Part shown: one piece after another, positions 35,120-43,304 of the stretch
Numbering within the stretch: the stretch's first letter is position 1
How the letters are laid out: every line of letters begins with the position of its first letter
Source of the DNA: Parasphingopyxis lamellibrachiae
Lineage (GTDB): Bacteria > Pseudomonadota > Alphaproteobacteria > Sphingomonadales > Sphingomonadaceae
Direction: 5' to 3'
Assembly: GCF_003385775.1 (NCBI RefSeq)
Contig: NZ_QRDP01000004.1
Coordinates: 2,754,957-2,818,956 of the forward strand
Length of the DNA stretch: 64,000 nucleotides
Notes under the pieces: model-generated
What the model saw: the letters and a program-made list of their open reading frames with translations, nothing else
The model's database searches: none
Told to the model about the DNA's origin: nothing
Position numbers and translations under genes: made by a program

Positions 35120-36503
35120 ACCGCCGCAATCCCCGCCCGGCGACGATCGCCCCAATCCCTGGGGCAGTGCGCCGGAAGACCAGCCGCAAGGCCCGACGGC
35201 CAAGCGCACAGTCGTGCCGTCGGAGAGCGACAGCGCGCCTGCGGCCGAACAGTTCAACTGCCCCAATTGCGGCGGATCGATCGAGATCAAGGCTGCCGGC
35301 ACGTCCGTCAGCATCGCATGCCAATATTGCGGCTCGACGCTCGATATCGCCAATCCCGATGTCAGCATCATCCAGCGCTATGAAGGCGAGGTGCGCAAAC
35401 TCGAGCTGCCGCTCGGCAGCCGGGGCGTTTTGCGCGGGACGGAATGGGAGGTCATCGGCTATCAGCGGCGCTCGGAAAACGGGCAATATCCGTGGGACGA
35501 ATATCTGCTGTTCAATCCCTACGAAGGCTATCGCTTCCTCGACACCGACGGGCGCGGCTGGAGCCTGGGGCGACAGCTGACGGCTTCGCCGCAAAAACTG
35601 TCGCTGGTCGGCTTCACCGTAGATGGTGAATTCTACGAGCCCTTTTATGCGCAAACCCGGGCGCAGGTCGATTATGTGCTTGGCGAGTTTTACTGGCGCG
35701 TGGCGGTTGGCGAGGAAGTCCTGACGGCCGATTTCGTCCGTCCGGGAAAAATGCTGAGCTGGGAGCATAGCGGCAACGAGACGGTATGGTCGCTGAGCGA
35801 GCTGCTCGAACCCAATGAAATAACCGATGCCTTCGGAATCCCGTCGGCGACCGGTGGCGGCCTGCCGCTGCCACATCAGCCTTCGCCCTATCGCAAGAAA
35901 GCGGGAAGCTTCATGAAGCTCGCCCTTGCCGTGGGGCTTGCGCTGTTGGTGCTGAGCTTCCTCTTTGGCGGAACCAGCGATCCCCAGACGGCCAGGGTCA
36001 ACCTCTCTACCGATGGTGTTGAGCAGAGCGCGAAAGTCGGGCCTATCGTGCTTGATCGCGCGCGCCAGGCGGTCACGGTTTCGGCCCAGGCTCCGCGCAT
36101 CGAGAATAGCTGGATCGATCTGAGCTATACCCTGACCAATCGGGACACCGGCGAGGTGTTTGAGGCGAACAATGTCGTCGAAGCCTATTCCGGCCGAGAC
36201 AGCGAGGGTAACTGGTCCGAGGGCAGCCGCTACTCGGCGAGCAAATTCTCGATGATTCCGCGCGGCACATACGAGCTCAACGTCTATGCGGCCGGAAACC
36301 GCTGGACGGAGGGCCAATATGGCAGCAGCCCCAATGCGCAGGTCGAGGTGACGATAGAGAAGGGCGCAACCTTCTATTCGAACCTGTTCCTGGCGCTGCT
36401 ACTCGTGTTCGTCCCGGCGATATGGCAATGGTGGAAACATCTGAACTTTGAATCGCGGCGCAAGTCGGACAGCGATTTTGCAGGAGATGATGACGATGAC
36501 TGA
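35109..36503 (+). CDS. DUF4178 protein with zinc ribbon and two membrane helices (long form)
   Basis: The 464-residue protein has a Pro-rich N-terminus, a zinc ribbon (CPNCGG...CQYCGS, about 50-75) and a DUF4178 domain (about 80-240). A transmembrane helix follows (about 275-295, KLALAVGLALLVLSFLFGG), then a probably extracytoplasmic beta-domain (about 300-420), a second helix (about 425-445) and an acidic end DDDDD. The ATG at 35109 fits the coupling with the upstream gene. It looks like the membrane anchor for the soluble SPFH and short DUF4178 proteins. Function is otherwise unknown. Confidence 0.8.
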   Translation: MPPEPPQSPPGDDRPNPWGSAPEDQPQGPTAKRTVVPSESDSAPAAEQFNCPNCGGSIEIKAAGTSVSIACQYCGSTLDIANPDVSIIQRYEGEVRKLELPLGSRGVLRGTEWEVIGYQRRSENGQYPWDEYLLFNPYEGYRFLDTDGRGWSLGRQLTASPQKLSLVGFTVDGEFYEPFYAQTRAQVDYVLGEFYWRVAVGEEVLTADFVRPGKMLSWEHSGNETVWSLSELLEPNEITDAFGIPSATGGGLPLPHQPSPYRKKAGSFMKLALAVGLALLVLSFLFGGTSDPQTARVNLSTDGVEQSAKVGPIVLDRARQAVTVSAQAPRIENSWIDLSYTLTNRDTGEVFEANNVVEAYSGRDSEGNWSEGSRYSASKFSMIPRGTYELNVYAAGNRWTEGQYGSSPNAQVEVTIEKGATFYSNLFLALLLVFVPAIWQWWKHLNFESRRKSDSDFAGDDDDD

Positions 36504-36512
36504 GGCAGCAGC

Positions 36513-36677
36513 ATGAACCGGGGCGTTTTCATTTTCGGGCTGTGGTGCCTGCTCGTCACATCGAGCTTCGCCTATGCCTCTTTCACTGGCTATTCGCCTT
36601 TTGCAGACGGCCAGCGGGCCAGCACAGCGCGCGGACCGGGCGGCGTCTTTATCGGCCGGGGGCCGCGCCACAAATGA
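36513..36677 (+). CDS. 54-residue membrane or secreted peptide
   Basis: A short frame from ATG 36513 to TGA 36677 encodes MNRGVFIFGLWCLLVTSSFA, then a hydrophilic Gly/Arg-rich tail ending GRGPRHK. The N-terminus is a signal peptide or single membrane helix. It lies 9 bases after the long DUF4178 gene and 28 bases before DUF350, on the same strand, in a tight operon. I do not recognise a family. Position and the clear hydrophobic lead make it a credible gene. Small proteins of this type also turn up in related polyamine clusters. Confidence 0.6.
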   Translation: MNRGVFIFGLWCLLVTSSFAYASFTGYSPFADGQRASTARGPGGVFIGRGPRHK

Positions 36678-36705
36678 TTTCGGAATTTACCAGGGAGAGC
36701 CAGTT

Positions 36706-36921
36706 ATGAACCTATTCAGCCTCTATCTTGTCGGCGCGACCCTGCTTTATGCGGGCGTCGGCATATTCGTCATGGTCGTCGCCTTTGTCATTCTCGATTT
36801 CCTGACCCCGGGCAGCCTGTGGGAAGAAATCGAGCAGAAGCAGAATGTCGCGGTCGCCATCTTTGCCGGCATGATCGCGCTCGGCCTTTCGGTTATCGTG
36901 GCTGCGGCGATCGTTGGCTGA
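36706..36921 (+). CDS. DUF350 (YjfL-type) small membrane protein
   Basis: The 71-residue protein starts at ATG 36706 behind GGGAGAG and has two transmembrane helices (about 5-27 and 45-68) with the loop DFLTPGSLWEEIEQKQNVAVAI typical of DUF350. E. coli YjfL is a related, longer protein in the yjf operon. Its function is unknown; DUF350 proteins are repeatedly linked to spermidine-synthase-like and ATP-grasp genes. Its stop overlaps the TTG start of the aminopropyltransferase by 8 bases. Confidence 0.85.
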   Translation: MNLFSLYLVGATLLYAGVGIFVMVVAFVILDFLTPGSLWEEIEQKQNVAVAIFAGMIALGLSVIVAAAIVG

Positions 36922-38458
36922 CCCAGCGGCGCCTCCGCCCCCGTTCGAGAAAACCGCAAGGCCGCTAGCCTATGCCCTGATCGCATCGGTCTTCGTCGTC
37001 GCGATTTGCGGCCTGGTCTACCAGCTGCTCGCCAGCACGATCGCCAGCTATCTGCTCGGCGACAGCGTCACCCAGTTTTCGACGATTATCGGCGTCTATC
37101 TGTTCGCGATGGGAATCGGGAGCTGGTTCTCACGCTATGTAAAGAAGGATGAGCTAAGGCTCTTTATTCGCGCGGAAATCCTGATCGCTCTGGCTGGCGG
37201 TTGGGCCGCGGCAATCCTTTTCATGATGTTTCCCGTCGTCGATGAGTTCCGCGTGGTTCTCTATGGACTCGTCCTCGTCATCGGCTTTCTTGTGGGCCTC
37301 GAAATTCCGCTGCTGATGCAGATTTTACGCGACGATTTCGATTTTCGCGAAACCATCTCGACCGTGCTGACGTTCGACTATGTTGGCGCGCTTGCGGCGT
37401 CGTTGCTCTTTCCGCTGGTGCTCATGCCCTTTATCGGCATGATCCGAACCGGCTTCCTGTTCGGGCTGCTCAATGTCGGCGTGGCGATAGCCCTGATCAT
37501 GATCCAGCCAAGAGGCCGGCGCCTGCCGGTCGAGATGCTGGCCGGTGTGCTGGTCGCCATATCTCTCGTCATCGGTTTCGTCGGCGCCGAACGCTTCCAG
37601 CGTCTGGCCGAAACCGCGAGCATCGACGAGCCCATTATCCACGCGACATCGACGCCGTACCAGCGGATCGTACTCACCCGGCGCGGGAGCAATGTCTCGC
37701 TGTTCCTCAATGGCAATCTGCAATTTTCGTCGCTTGACGAGTATCGCTATCATGAGGCGCTCGTGCTCCCCAATCTGGGTCGTGTGGAAAGCCCGCGCAA
37801 CGTCCTGATCCTCGGCGGCGGCGATGGTCTTGCAGCGCGCGAAGTGCTGCGCCACCCGGATGTCGAGACCGTAACGCTGGTCGATCTCGATCCGGCGATG
37901 ACGGAACTGTTTCGCGAAACGCCGCTTCTGGTGCAGCTTAACCAGGGGTCGCTCAGCGATCCGCGCATGACCGTTATCAATGCGGACGGTTTCCGCTGGG
38001 TGCGCGAGGCTGAGGGGCTGTACGATGCGATCGTCATCGATTTTCCCGATCCGACCGATTTCTCGCTGGGCAAGCTCTATACCACCACCTTCTACCGCTC
38101 GCTGCTCCAGCGCCTCGCACCCGGCGGCATGGTCTCGGTGCAGAGTGGTTCGCCCTATGTCGCGCCCAACGCCTTCTGGACGATCGCGGCAACACTTGAG
38201 GCCGCCGGCTTCGAGACACGGCCTTATCATGCCTATGTACCGAGCTTTGGCGAATGGGGTTTCATTCTGGCATCGCCCATGGGCGTGCCCGAACAGTCCG
38301 ACCTGCTGCCTGGCGGGCGTTTCGTAACGACCGCATCCGAACCGACACTGTTCGAATTCCCGCCAGACATGGCGCGGGTCGAGGCCGAGCCGAACCGGCT
38401 CGACAACCAGCGGCTCGTGAGAACTTTCACCAATGAATGGCGGCGTTATGACGGATAG
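36914..38458 (+). CDS. Polyamine aminopropyltransferase fused to a multi-helix membrane domain
   Basis: This 514-residue protein has about seven transmembrane helices (15-225) and a spermidine-synthase fold (about 245-470). Key motifs are ILGGGDGLAAREVLRHP, VDLDPAMTELF and the catalytic-loop region DFPDPTDFSLGKLYT. Soluble SpeE enzymes transfer aminopropyl from decarboxylated AdoMet to putrescine; the membrane form may act on a membrane-bound or exported acceptor. The start is a TTG at 36914, since no ATG occurs before the first helix, and it overlaps DUF350. The AdoMet decarboxylase gene overlaps its 3' end, which supplies the donor substrate and supports true aminopropyl chemistry. Confidence 0.88.
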   Translation: MADPAAPPPPFEKTARPLAYALIASVFVVAICGLVYQLLASTIASYLLGDSVTQFSTIIGVYLFAMGIGSWFSRYVKKDELRLFIRAEILIALAGGWAAAILFMMFPVVDEFRVVLYGLVLVIGFLVGLEIPLLMQILRDDFDFRETISTVLTFDYVGALAASLLFPLVLMPFIGMIRTGFLFGLLNVGVAIALIMIQPRGRRLPVEMLAGVLVAISLVIGFVGAERFQRLAETASIDEPIIHATSTPYQRIVLTRRGSNVSLFLNGNLQFSSLDEYRYHEALVLPNLGRVESPRNVLILGGGDGLAAREVLRHPDVETVTLVDLDPAMTELFRETPLLVQLNQGSLSDPRMTVINADGFRWVREAEGLYDAIVIDFPDPTDFSLGKLYTTTFYRSLLQRLAPGGMVSVQSGSPYVAPNAFWTIAATLEAAGFETRPYHAYVPSFGEWGFILASPMGVPEQSDLLPGGRFVTTASEPTLFEFPPDMARVEAEPNRLDNQRLVRTFTNEWRRYDG

Positions 38459-38831
38459 CGCAACTCCGCCCTATGACGGCCGCCACCTGCTGGCCGACTT
38501 TCATGGCTGCACCGTCCGGCTCGACGATGCCGCTCTTGTCGAGAGGGCGCTGCGCGAAGCCGTGGCCGCTGCGGGCGCGACGATTCTCGACCTGAACCTT
38601 CACCATTTCGGTAAGGGGCAGGGGGTAACCGGCGTGGCCCTGCTCGCAGAATCGCACATGTCGATCCATACCTGGCCTGAACATGGCTATGCCGCGCTCG
38701 ACTTGTTCCTGTGCGGCCATCGGCACGATATCGATGCCGCGCTCCGGGCCCTCGCCGATGCATTCGAACCGACCGAAGTCCGGAAACAAACCATCGCCCG
38801 CGGCTACGGCGTGGCTCCGCTGGCCGAATAG
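38448..38831 (+). CDS. speD: S-adenosylmethionine decarboxylase proenzyme
   Basis: The 127-residue prokaryotic-type proenzyme cleaves itself to form a pyruvoyl cofactor and makes decarboxylated AdoMet. Ser69 in LAESHMSIHTWPE is the cleavage residue, with His74 and Cys89, the same spacing as Ser63, His68 and Cys83 of the Thermotoga enzyme. I chose ATG 38448; an in-frame ATG at 38433 is possible. It overlaps the end of the aminopropyltransferase gene by 11 bases, so donor and transferase are made together. Confidence 0.94.
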   Translation: MTDSATPPYDGRHLLADFHGCTVRLDDAALVERALREAVAAAGATILDLNLHHFGKGQGVTGVALLAESHMSIHTWPEHGYAALDLFLCGHRHDIDAALRALADAFEPTEVRKQTIARGYGVAPLAE

Positions 38832-38845
38832 GGAGAGAATGCCGG

Positions 38846-39292
38846 ATGGACGTTAAGAATGAGGTGGTGCCGAACGATCCGGAACAGATCGGTAAACTGA
38901 TGGAACCGGGCCCTGACGGGCCGATCTTCATGGTCAATCTGCTCAAGTTCAAGGACAGGGCCGAATATGCCGATGGTCGCGAGACCGATCTGACCGGCCG
39001 CGAGGCCTATGCAATCTATGGCCGGGCCGTGGCGGAAATCCTCCCGAGATTTGGCGGAAAGCCGGTTTTCGTCGGCGATGTTACATTCCTTTCCCTCGGC
39101 CAGGTTGAGGAATTGTGGGACGAGGTTGCTATCGCGTCATATCCCGCGCGGGCCGATATGGTTCGCATGTCGATGTCGCCGGAATGGCAAGAGATCAGCG
39201 TCCACCGTACAGCGGGCCTCAAGGGCCAGTTGAACATCGAAACCGTCGCGCCGCCCGGGCTGGAGGGAAGCGACTGGAATCCTGGTCGATAG
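38846..39292 (+). CDS. DUF1330 family protein
   Basis: This 148-residue protein has a DUF1330-like dimeric alpha/beta-barrel (PIFMVNLLKFKDRAEYADG, then REAYAIYGRAVAEILPRFGGKPVFVGD). The function of the family is unknown. A ribosome site GGGAGAG precedes the ATG at 38846. It lies 14 bases after speD, so it is probably the last gene of the polyamine island, though it could be a passenger. Confidence 0.82.
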   Translation: MDVKNEVVPNDPEQIGKLMEPGPDGPIFMVNLLKFKDRAEYADGRETDLTGREAYAIYGRAVAEILPRFGGKPVFVGDVTFLSLGQVEELWDEVAIASYPARADMVRMSMSPEWQEISVHRTAGLKGQLNIETVAPPGLEGSDWNPGR

Positions 39293-39336
39293 TTCCGGCC
39301 ACCAATGTCTGAGCGACCTCGATCTCCGGCGAGGAT

Positions 39337-39852
39337 TTACTCCGACTGGAGATAGGCGATCAGATCGGCCCGGTCCTGCGGATCCGAAAGGCCGCGAAAG
39401 GCCATGCGTGTGCCGGGGATGATGCGGCGCGGATTTTCGAGATACTGAAACAGTTTTTCGGGGGTCCAGATGATGCCGCTGCTTGCATTGGCGTCGGAAT
39501 ATTGGAAACCTTCGATACTGCCCGCTTCGGTGCCGACGATATTGTGGAGCGAAGGACCGGTACGATTAACACCTGCATCGCGCACATGACAGGCCCGGCA
39601 CTGCGCGAATACGGCCGCGCCGGCGGTCGCATCGCCGGTGAAATCGGCGAATACCGTGCCGTCCAGCGTATCGACGGAATCCGCGCTGGGCGTTTCCGGA
39701 GCCGCAGCGGTTTCAGCCGGCGTTTCGGTAGACGTTTCCGTGGGCGTCTCGGTTTCTGCTGTTGGGGCCGCGTCCTCGCCTCCCGAACAGGCTACGGTGG
39801 CGGTCAGGGCCATAACGGCTGCTCCGCTCAGCACGATACGCATTTTACTCAT
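39337..39852 (-). CDS. Class I cytochrome c lipoprotein
   Basis: The 171-residue protein has a lipoprotein signal (lipobox TVAC, Cys22), a long Thr/Glu/Pro/Ala-rich spacer (25-65) and a small cytochrome c domain with haem motif CRACH (Cys85, Cys88, His89) and Met150 in GTRMAF as sixth ligand. It resembles membrane-tethered cytochrome c2/c552 proteins that carry electrons from bc1 to oxidases. It follows a MarR gene by 16 bases on the same strand. Confidence 0.9.
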   Translation of the reverse strand: MSKMRIVLSGAAVMALTATVACSGGEDAAPTAETETPTETSTETPAETAAAPETPSADSVDTLDGTVFADFTGDATAGAAVFAQCRACHVRDAGVNRTGPSLHNIVGTEAGSIEGFQYSDANASSGIIWTPEKLFQYLENPRRIIPGTRMAFRGLSDPQDRADLIAYLQSE

Positions 39853-39868
39853 GGTCGTTCCTTGTTTC

Positions 39869-40420
39869 TTACACCCTTGAGGGGACGGGCGATTCCAGTT
39901 CGAATTCCACAATCTCGCCGACCCGCTCGATAAAGTCCATGCCGTTGAGGATCTGAGCATCGGTCAACTTGTCCGAAATCTGTGTAATGAAATTTTCGGT
40001 GCGGGCGATCATTTCGTTGATGGTGGCAGCACCCGTATCGGTCAGGCTGATGCATTTTTCCCGGCGCGAATTCGCACTTTCCTCGATCGCGATAAGCTCC
40101 TGCTGCGCCATTTTGCGCAAGACTTTCGAAATGGCTGGATTGCCCAGATTATACCAGGCTTTGACCATCTGGGCGATAATCTTGCGGGGCAGGGTGCGTC
40201 CGTTGCGGCCTTTCGATTTTAAGATCCAGAGGATTACCGTCTGATGGCGGCTGAGTGAGTTCCCGGCGAGGTGTTTCTCGACCGTCATGCCGACCGCATA
40301 GTGGAACGGATAGAAGAGCTTCAGGAAACTCAGTGGCGCACTGTCGCTGTCGGCCGGATGTCCCCTTCCCAATTGGGGGGCATCGATTTCCGAATCGGCG
40401 ACTTTCATATTTTTCATCAT
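39869..40420 (-). CDS. MarR family transcriptional regulator
   Basis: The 183-residue protein has a winged-helix core (about 45-150: HQTVILWILKSKGRNGRTL, GNPAISKVLRKMAQQELI, EKCISLTDTG) and an N-terminal extension of about 35 residues. MarR proteins usually repress adjacent genes and respond to small phenolics or oxidants. It is transcribed just ahead of the cytochrome c lipoprotein and probably controls that operon. The ligand is unknown. Confidence 0.87.
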   Translation of the reverse strand: MMKNMKVADSEIDAPQLGRGHPADSDSAPLSFLKLFYPFHYAVGMTVEKHLAGNSLSRHQTVILWILKSKGRNGRTLPRKIIAQMVKAWYNLGNPAISKVLRKMAQQELIAIEESANSRREKCISLTDTGAATINEMIARTENFITQISDKLTDAQILNGMDFIERVGEIVEFELESPVPSRV

Positions 40421-40791
40421 GAATGGCCTGACTTTGCGACGCTGGCGATAAAATTCGCTGTGTTCTTGATGCTCTCTTACCGCGACTTGCAGTGATTATT
40501 CAATGTCGTCGACACGTCCGCATTGCTTGCATGGCTTGCCTTGCATGTATCGGGTGCGACTCCACAATGCTTTACTCGCTGCGAGGTCCAAAGAAGATCG
40601 TTTCTGAAAGTCGCGTGACTGTCAGGCGGCAGGCTTCGCACCCCTCCGGAACGCTGGTTGATGTTGTCTGGGGAAATCGTGCGCCCATTACGATAGCCGC
40701 TTGGGCAGCGGCAGATGCCTCTGGCGGGGTTTCCCAGAAAGCAAGGATAGAACGGGGCGGCGACCTGTTGCAGCCGCCCCGTTGCAATCAA
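40421..40791. other. Intergenic region with thiolase terminator, no gene seen
   Basis: The region separates the MarR start from the thiolase stop, both on the minus strand. It should hold the MarR promoter at its left and contains a strong hairpin at its right (40751-40783). A 104-codon minus-strand frame here begins inside the thiolase 3' end and has no ribosome site or protein-like composition, so I do not call it. Confidence 0.5.
40751..40783 (-). terminator. Hairpin downstream of thiolase gene
   Basis: AACGGGGCGGC (40751-40761) pairs perfectly with GCCGCCCCGTT (40773-40783) across an 11-base loop. It lies just after the stop of the minus-strand thiolase gene and is followed in that direction by a T-containing stretch. 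It likely ends the acyl-CoA dehydrogenase/thiolase operon. Confidence 0.65.
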
Positions 40792-42045
40792 TCAGACCCG
40801 TTCGATGATCATCGCGGGAGCCATGCCGCCTGCTGCGCACATGGTGACGAGGCCGCGTTTCAGGTCGCGCCGCTCAAGCTCGTCGAGAAGCGTGCCGATC
40901 AGGATCGAACCGGTCGCACCGATCGGGTGGCCGAGCGCAATCGCGCCGCCATTCACATTCACCTTGTCGCGGTCCAGCTCGAGATCGCGGATGAACTTCT
41001 CGGCAACCACCGCAAAGGCCTCGTTGATTTCCCAAAGGTCGATATCGTCCCTGGTCAGACCGGCCTTTTCGAGCACCTTCTTCGCCGCCGGAACCGGCGC
41101 GTTCAGCATCAGCGTCGGGTCGTCGCCCATATTGGCGGTCGCCACGATCCGCGCGCGTGGGGTCAGCCCATGGCTGTCGGCATAGTCTTTGGACGCCAGC
41201 AGCACGGCCGCAGCGCCATCGACCACGCCCGAGGAGTTGCCGGCATGGTGGACATGCTGGATCTCGAGATCGGGATATTTCTGGTTGATGAGCTTGCGGA
41301 AGGTCGTGCCCTGCTTGTCGAGCGGGACATCGGCGATCTTGGTGAAAGAGGGTTCCAGCGCGGCCAGGCCTTCGGCGGTGGTCTGCGGGCGGGGGAATTC
41401 CTCTTCTCCCAGGATGACATTGCCTTCGTCATCGACCACCGGGACGAGGCTCTTGTCGAACCGGCCCTCTGCGATCGCGGCAGCCGCTCGCTTCTGGCTT
41501 TCGAGGCCAAGCGCATCGACGGCTTCGCGCGAAATGCCTTCCATCGAGGCAATCGCATCGCCGCACACGCCCTGGTGCGACTGTGGATGGACGGCCTGTA
41601 GCCGTTCGTTGCCGGCTCCCATCATGGCGGGACGGAAGCCTGCGGCCATTTCTTCCTTGGCCATCGCCGAGGTCAGCGACATCATTTCCGTACCGCCGGC
41701 GACGACAAGATCCTCCATGCCGGACATGATCTGCGCCGCGGCGAAGCTGACGCTGGTAATACCGCCGCCGCAGAAACGGTCGAGCGTGGTGCCGCTGGTG
41801 CGGATGTCATAGCCGGCGTCGAGCGCCGCCATCCGGCCGAGATCGCCGCCCTGTTTGCCCTTCTGCGTACTGGTGCTCCAGATGACATCGTCGATGTCGG
41901 CGGTGTCGAGATCGTTGCGATCGGCAATGGCCTTCAAAACCGTGGCGGCCAGGTGCTGGGGGTGCTCTTCGGCGAGCGCGCCCTTGCCAACCTTGCCAAT
42001 GCCGCGAGGGGTGCGGCAGGCGTCGATGATATAGGCTTCAGCCAT
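40792..42045 (-). CDS. Acetyl-CoA C-acetyltransferase (thiolase)
   Basis: The 417-residue thiolase has the acyl-binding Cys92 in DRFCGGGI, NGGAIALGHPIGATG with the active-site His, and the C-terminal active Cys in TMCAAGGMAPA. Such enzymes cleave 3-oxoacyl-CoA with CoA in beta-oxidation. It is the last gene of a minus-strand operon with two acyl-CoA dehydrogenases, so it probably completes degradation of the same substrate. Confidence 0.93.
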   Translation of the reverse strand: MAEAYIIDACRTPRGIGKVGKGALAEEHPQHLAATVLKAIADRNDLDTADIDDVIWSTSTQKGKQGGDLGRMAALDAGYDIRTSGTTLDRFCGGGITSVSFAAAQIMSGMEDLVVAGGTEMMSLTSAMAKEEMAAGFRPAMMGAGNERLQAVHPQSHQGVCGDAIASMEGISREAVDALGLESQKRAAAAIAEGRFDKSLVPVVDDEGNVILGEEEFPRPQTTAEGLAALEPSFTKIADVPLDKQGTTFRKLINQKYPDLEIQHVHHAGNSSGVVDGAAAVLLASKDYADSHGLTPRARIVATANMGDDPTLMLNAPVPAAKKVLEKAGLTRDDIDLWEINEAFAVVAEKFIRDLELDRDKVNVNGGAIALGHPIGATGSILIGTLLDELERRDLKRGLVTMCAAGGMAPAMIIERV

Positions 42046-42096
42046 CAGAATTATCCTTTTAGATTATGGTCTTGTCGCACAGCACTCTAATGCCGC

Positions 42097-43293
42097 CTAA
42101 AGTTCGGAAAATGCCTTGTCCTTATCCACGCGAACATCCTGGGGCAGGCCCAGCACGCGTTCGGCGATGATATTCTTCAGGATCTCGTCCGTCCCGCCGG
42201 CAATCCGCAGGCCGGGCGCCCACATCAGGCTCTCCTGAAAAATCGCATCGGCGGGGGCCTTGTCCTTGTCGACGATCAGCCCGTAATGATCCTGCATCTC
42301 GACCGCGCTGTTGCAGATATCCTGAAGATGATTGGCGGTGATGATCTTGCCGATCGAGTTTTCCGGCCCCGGCGTTTCGCCGCGCGACAGGGCTGTCTGG
42401 GTCCGGAATTTCGTGAGCTTGTAGCCCTGTGCGGCGACATACCAGTCGGCGAGCTTTTCCCGGAAGGCGCTGTTCGAGAGCGTACCGGCGTCGCGGGCAT
42501 AGTCCATGATTTCCTGCCAGTCCGGCCCCGGCGAGCCGCCCACGGCCAGCCGTTCGTTCATCAGTGTGACGAGTGCGACCTTCCAGCCCATTCCCGGTTC
42601 GCCGAGCCGGTCGCTGTCGGGAATGCGAACGTCGGTGAAATAGACTTCGTTGAATTCGCGGCCGCCCGATGCCTGGTGGATCGGGCGAACCTCGACGCCG
42701 GGCGCCTTCATGTCGACGATAAACATGGTCAGGCCCTTATGCTTGGGCACATTTGGGTCGGTGCGCGTCAGGACGATGCCGAAGTCGGAAAACTGCGCGC
42801 CGGTGGTCCAGACCTTCTGGCCGTTGATCACCCAGTCGTCGCCATCCTTCACCGCCTTCGTTTTGAGGCCCGCGACATCGGAGCCTGCGGAGGGTTCGGA
42901 GAAAAGCTGGCACCAGATTTCCTCGCCGTGGAGCGCCTTCTGGACATAGCGCTCCTTGTGCGCGTCGGACCCGAAGGCGATTACCGTCGGCACACACATG
43001 CCAAGCCCGATGGCGAAGGGGCCGATCGGCGCATCGAATTTCGTCTCTTCCTGGTTCCAGATGACCTGCTGCATCGGCGTGCCGCCGCGACCGCCCATTT
43101 CCCGGGGCCAGGTGATTTGCGCGAACCGGTTTTCGGCTTTCACTTTCTGCCACTTCTTGGCTTTTTCCAGCGTCTGCTTGCGCGCTTCGCGGCCGCGGAT
43201 CGCACTGGCGTTTTTGGGCTCGAGATGCTGTTCGAGAAAGGCCCGGGCCTCAGCGCGGAATTCGGCTTCTTCGGGGGTGTCGTTAAAATCCAT
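42097..43293 (-). CDS. Acyl-CoA dehydrogenase, large subunit of a likely heteromeric pair
   Basis: This 398-residue protein is a complete acyl-CoA dehydrogenase: FSEPSAGSD and INGQKVWTTGA for FAD, and Glu370 in GGTDEILKNI as the likely catalytic base. It lies 11 bases after a second acyl-CoA dehydrogenase that lacks this Glu motif. Pairs of this kind form alpha2beta2 enzymes with half the usual number of active sites in actinobacterial steroid and side-chain catabolism. The start at 43293 has AAAGGAA upstream. Confidence 0.93.
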   Translation of the reverse strand: MDFNDTPEEAEFRAEARAFLEQHLEPKNASAIRGREARKQTLEKAKKWQKVKAENRFAQITWPREMGGRGGTPMQQVIWNQEETKFDAPIGPFAIGLGMCVPTVIAFGSDAHKERYVQKALHGEEIWCQLFSEPSAGSDVAGLKTKAVKDGDDWVINGQKVWTTGAQFSDFGIVLTRTDPNVPKHKGLTMFIVDMKAPGVEVRPIHQASGGREFNEVYFTDVRIPDSDRLGEPGMGWKVALVTLMNERLAVGGSPGPDWQEIMDYARDAGTLSNSAFREKLADWYVAAQGYKLTKFRTQTALSRGETPGPENSIGKIITANHLQDICNSAVEMQDHYGLIVDKDKAPADAIFQESLMWAPGLRIAGGTDEILKNIIAERVLGLPQDVRVDKDKAFSEL

Positions 43294-43304
43294 CGGAGGT
43301 TCCT

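Noticed and set aside
40477-40791. 104-codon minus-strand frame between thiolase and MarR
   Set aside because: It lacks a ribosome site and protein-like composition, and overlaps the thiolase terminator hairpin.
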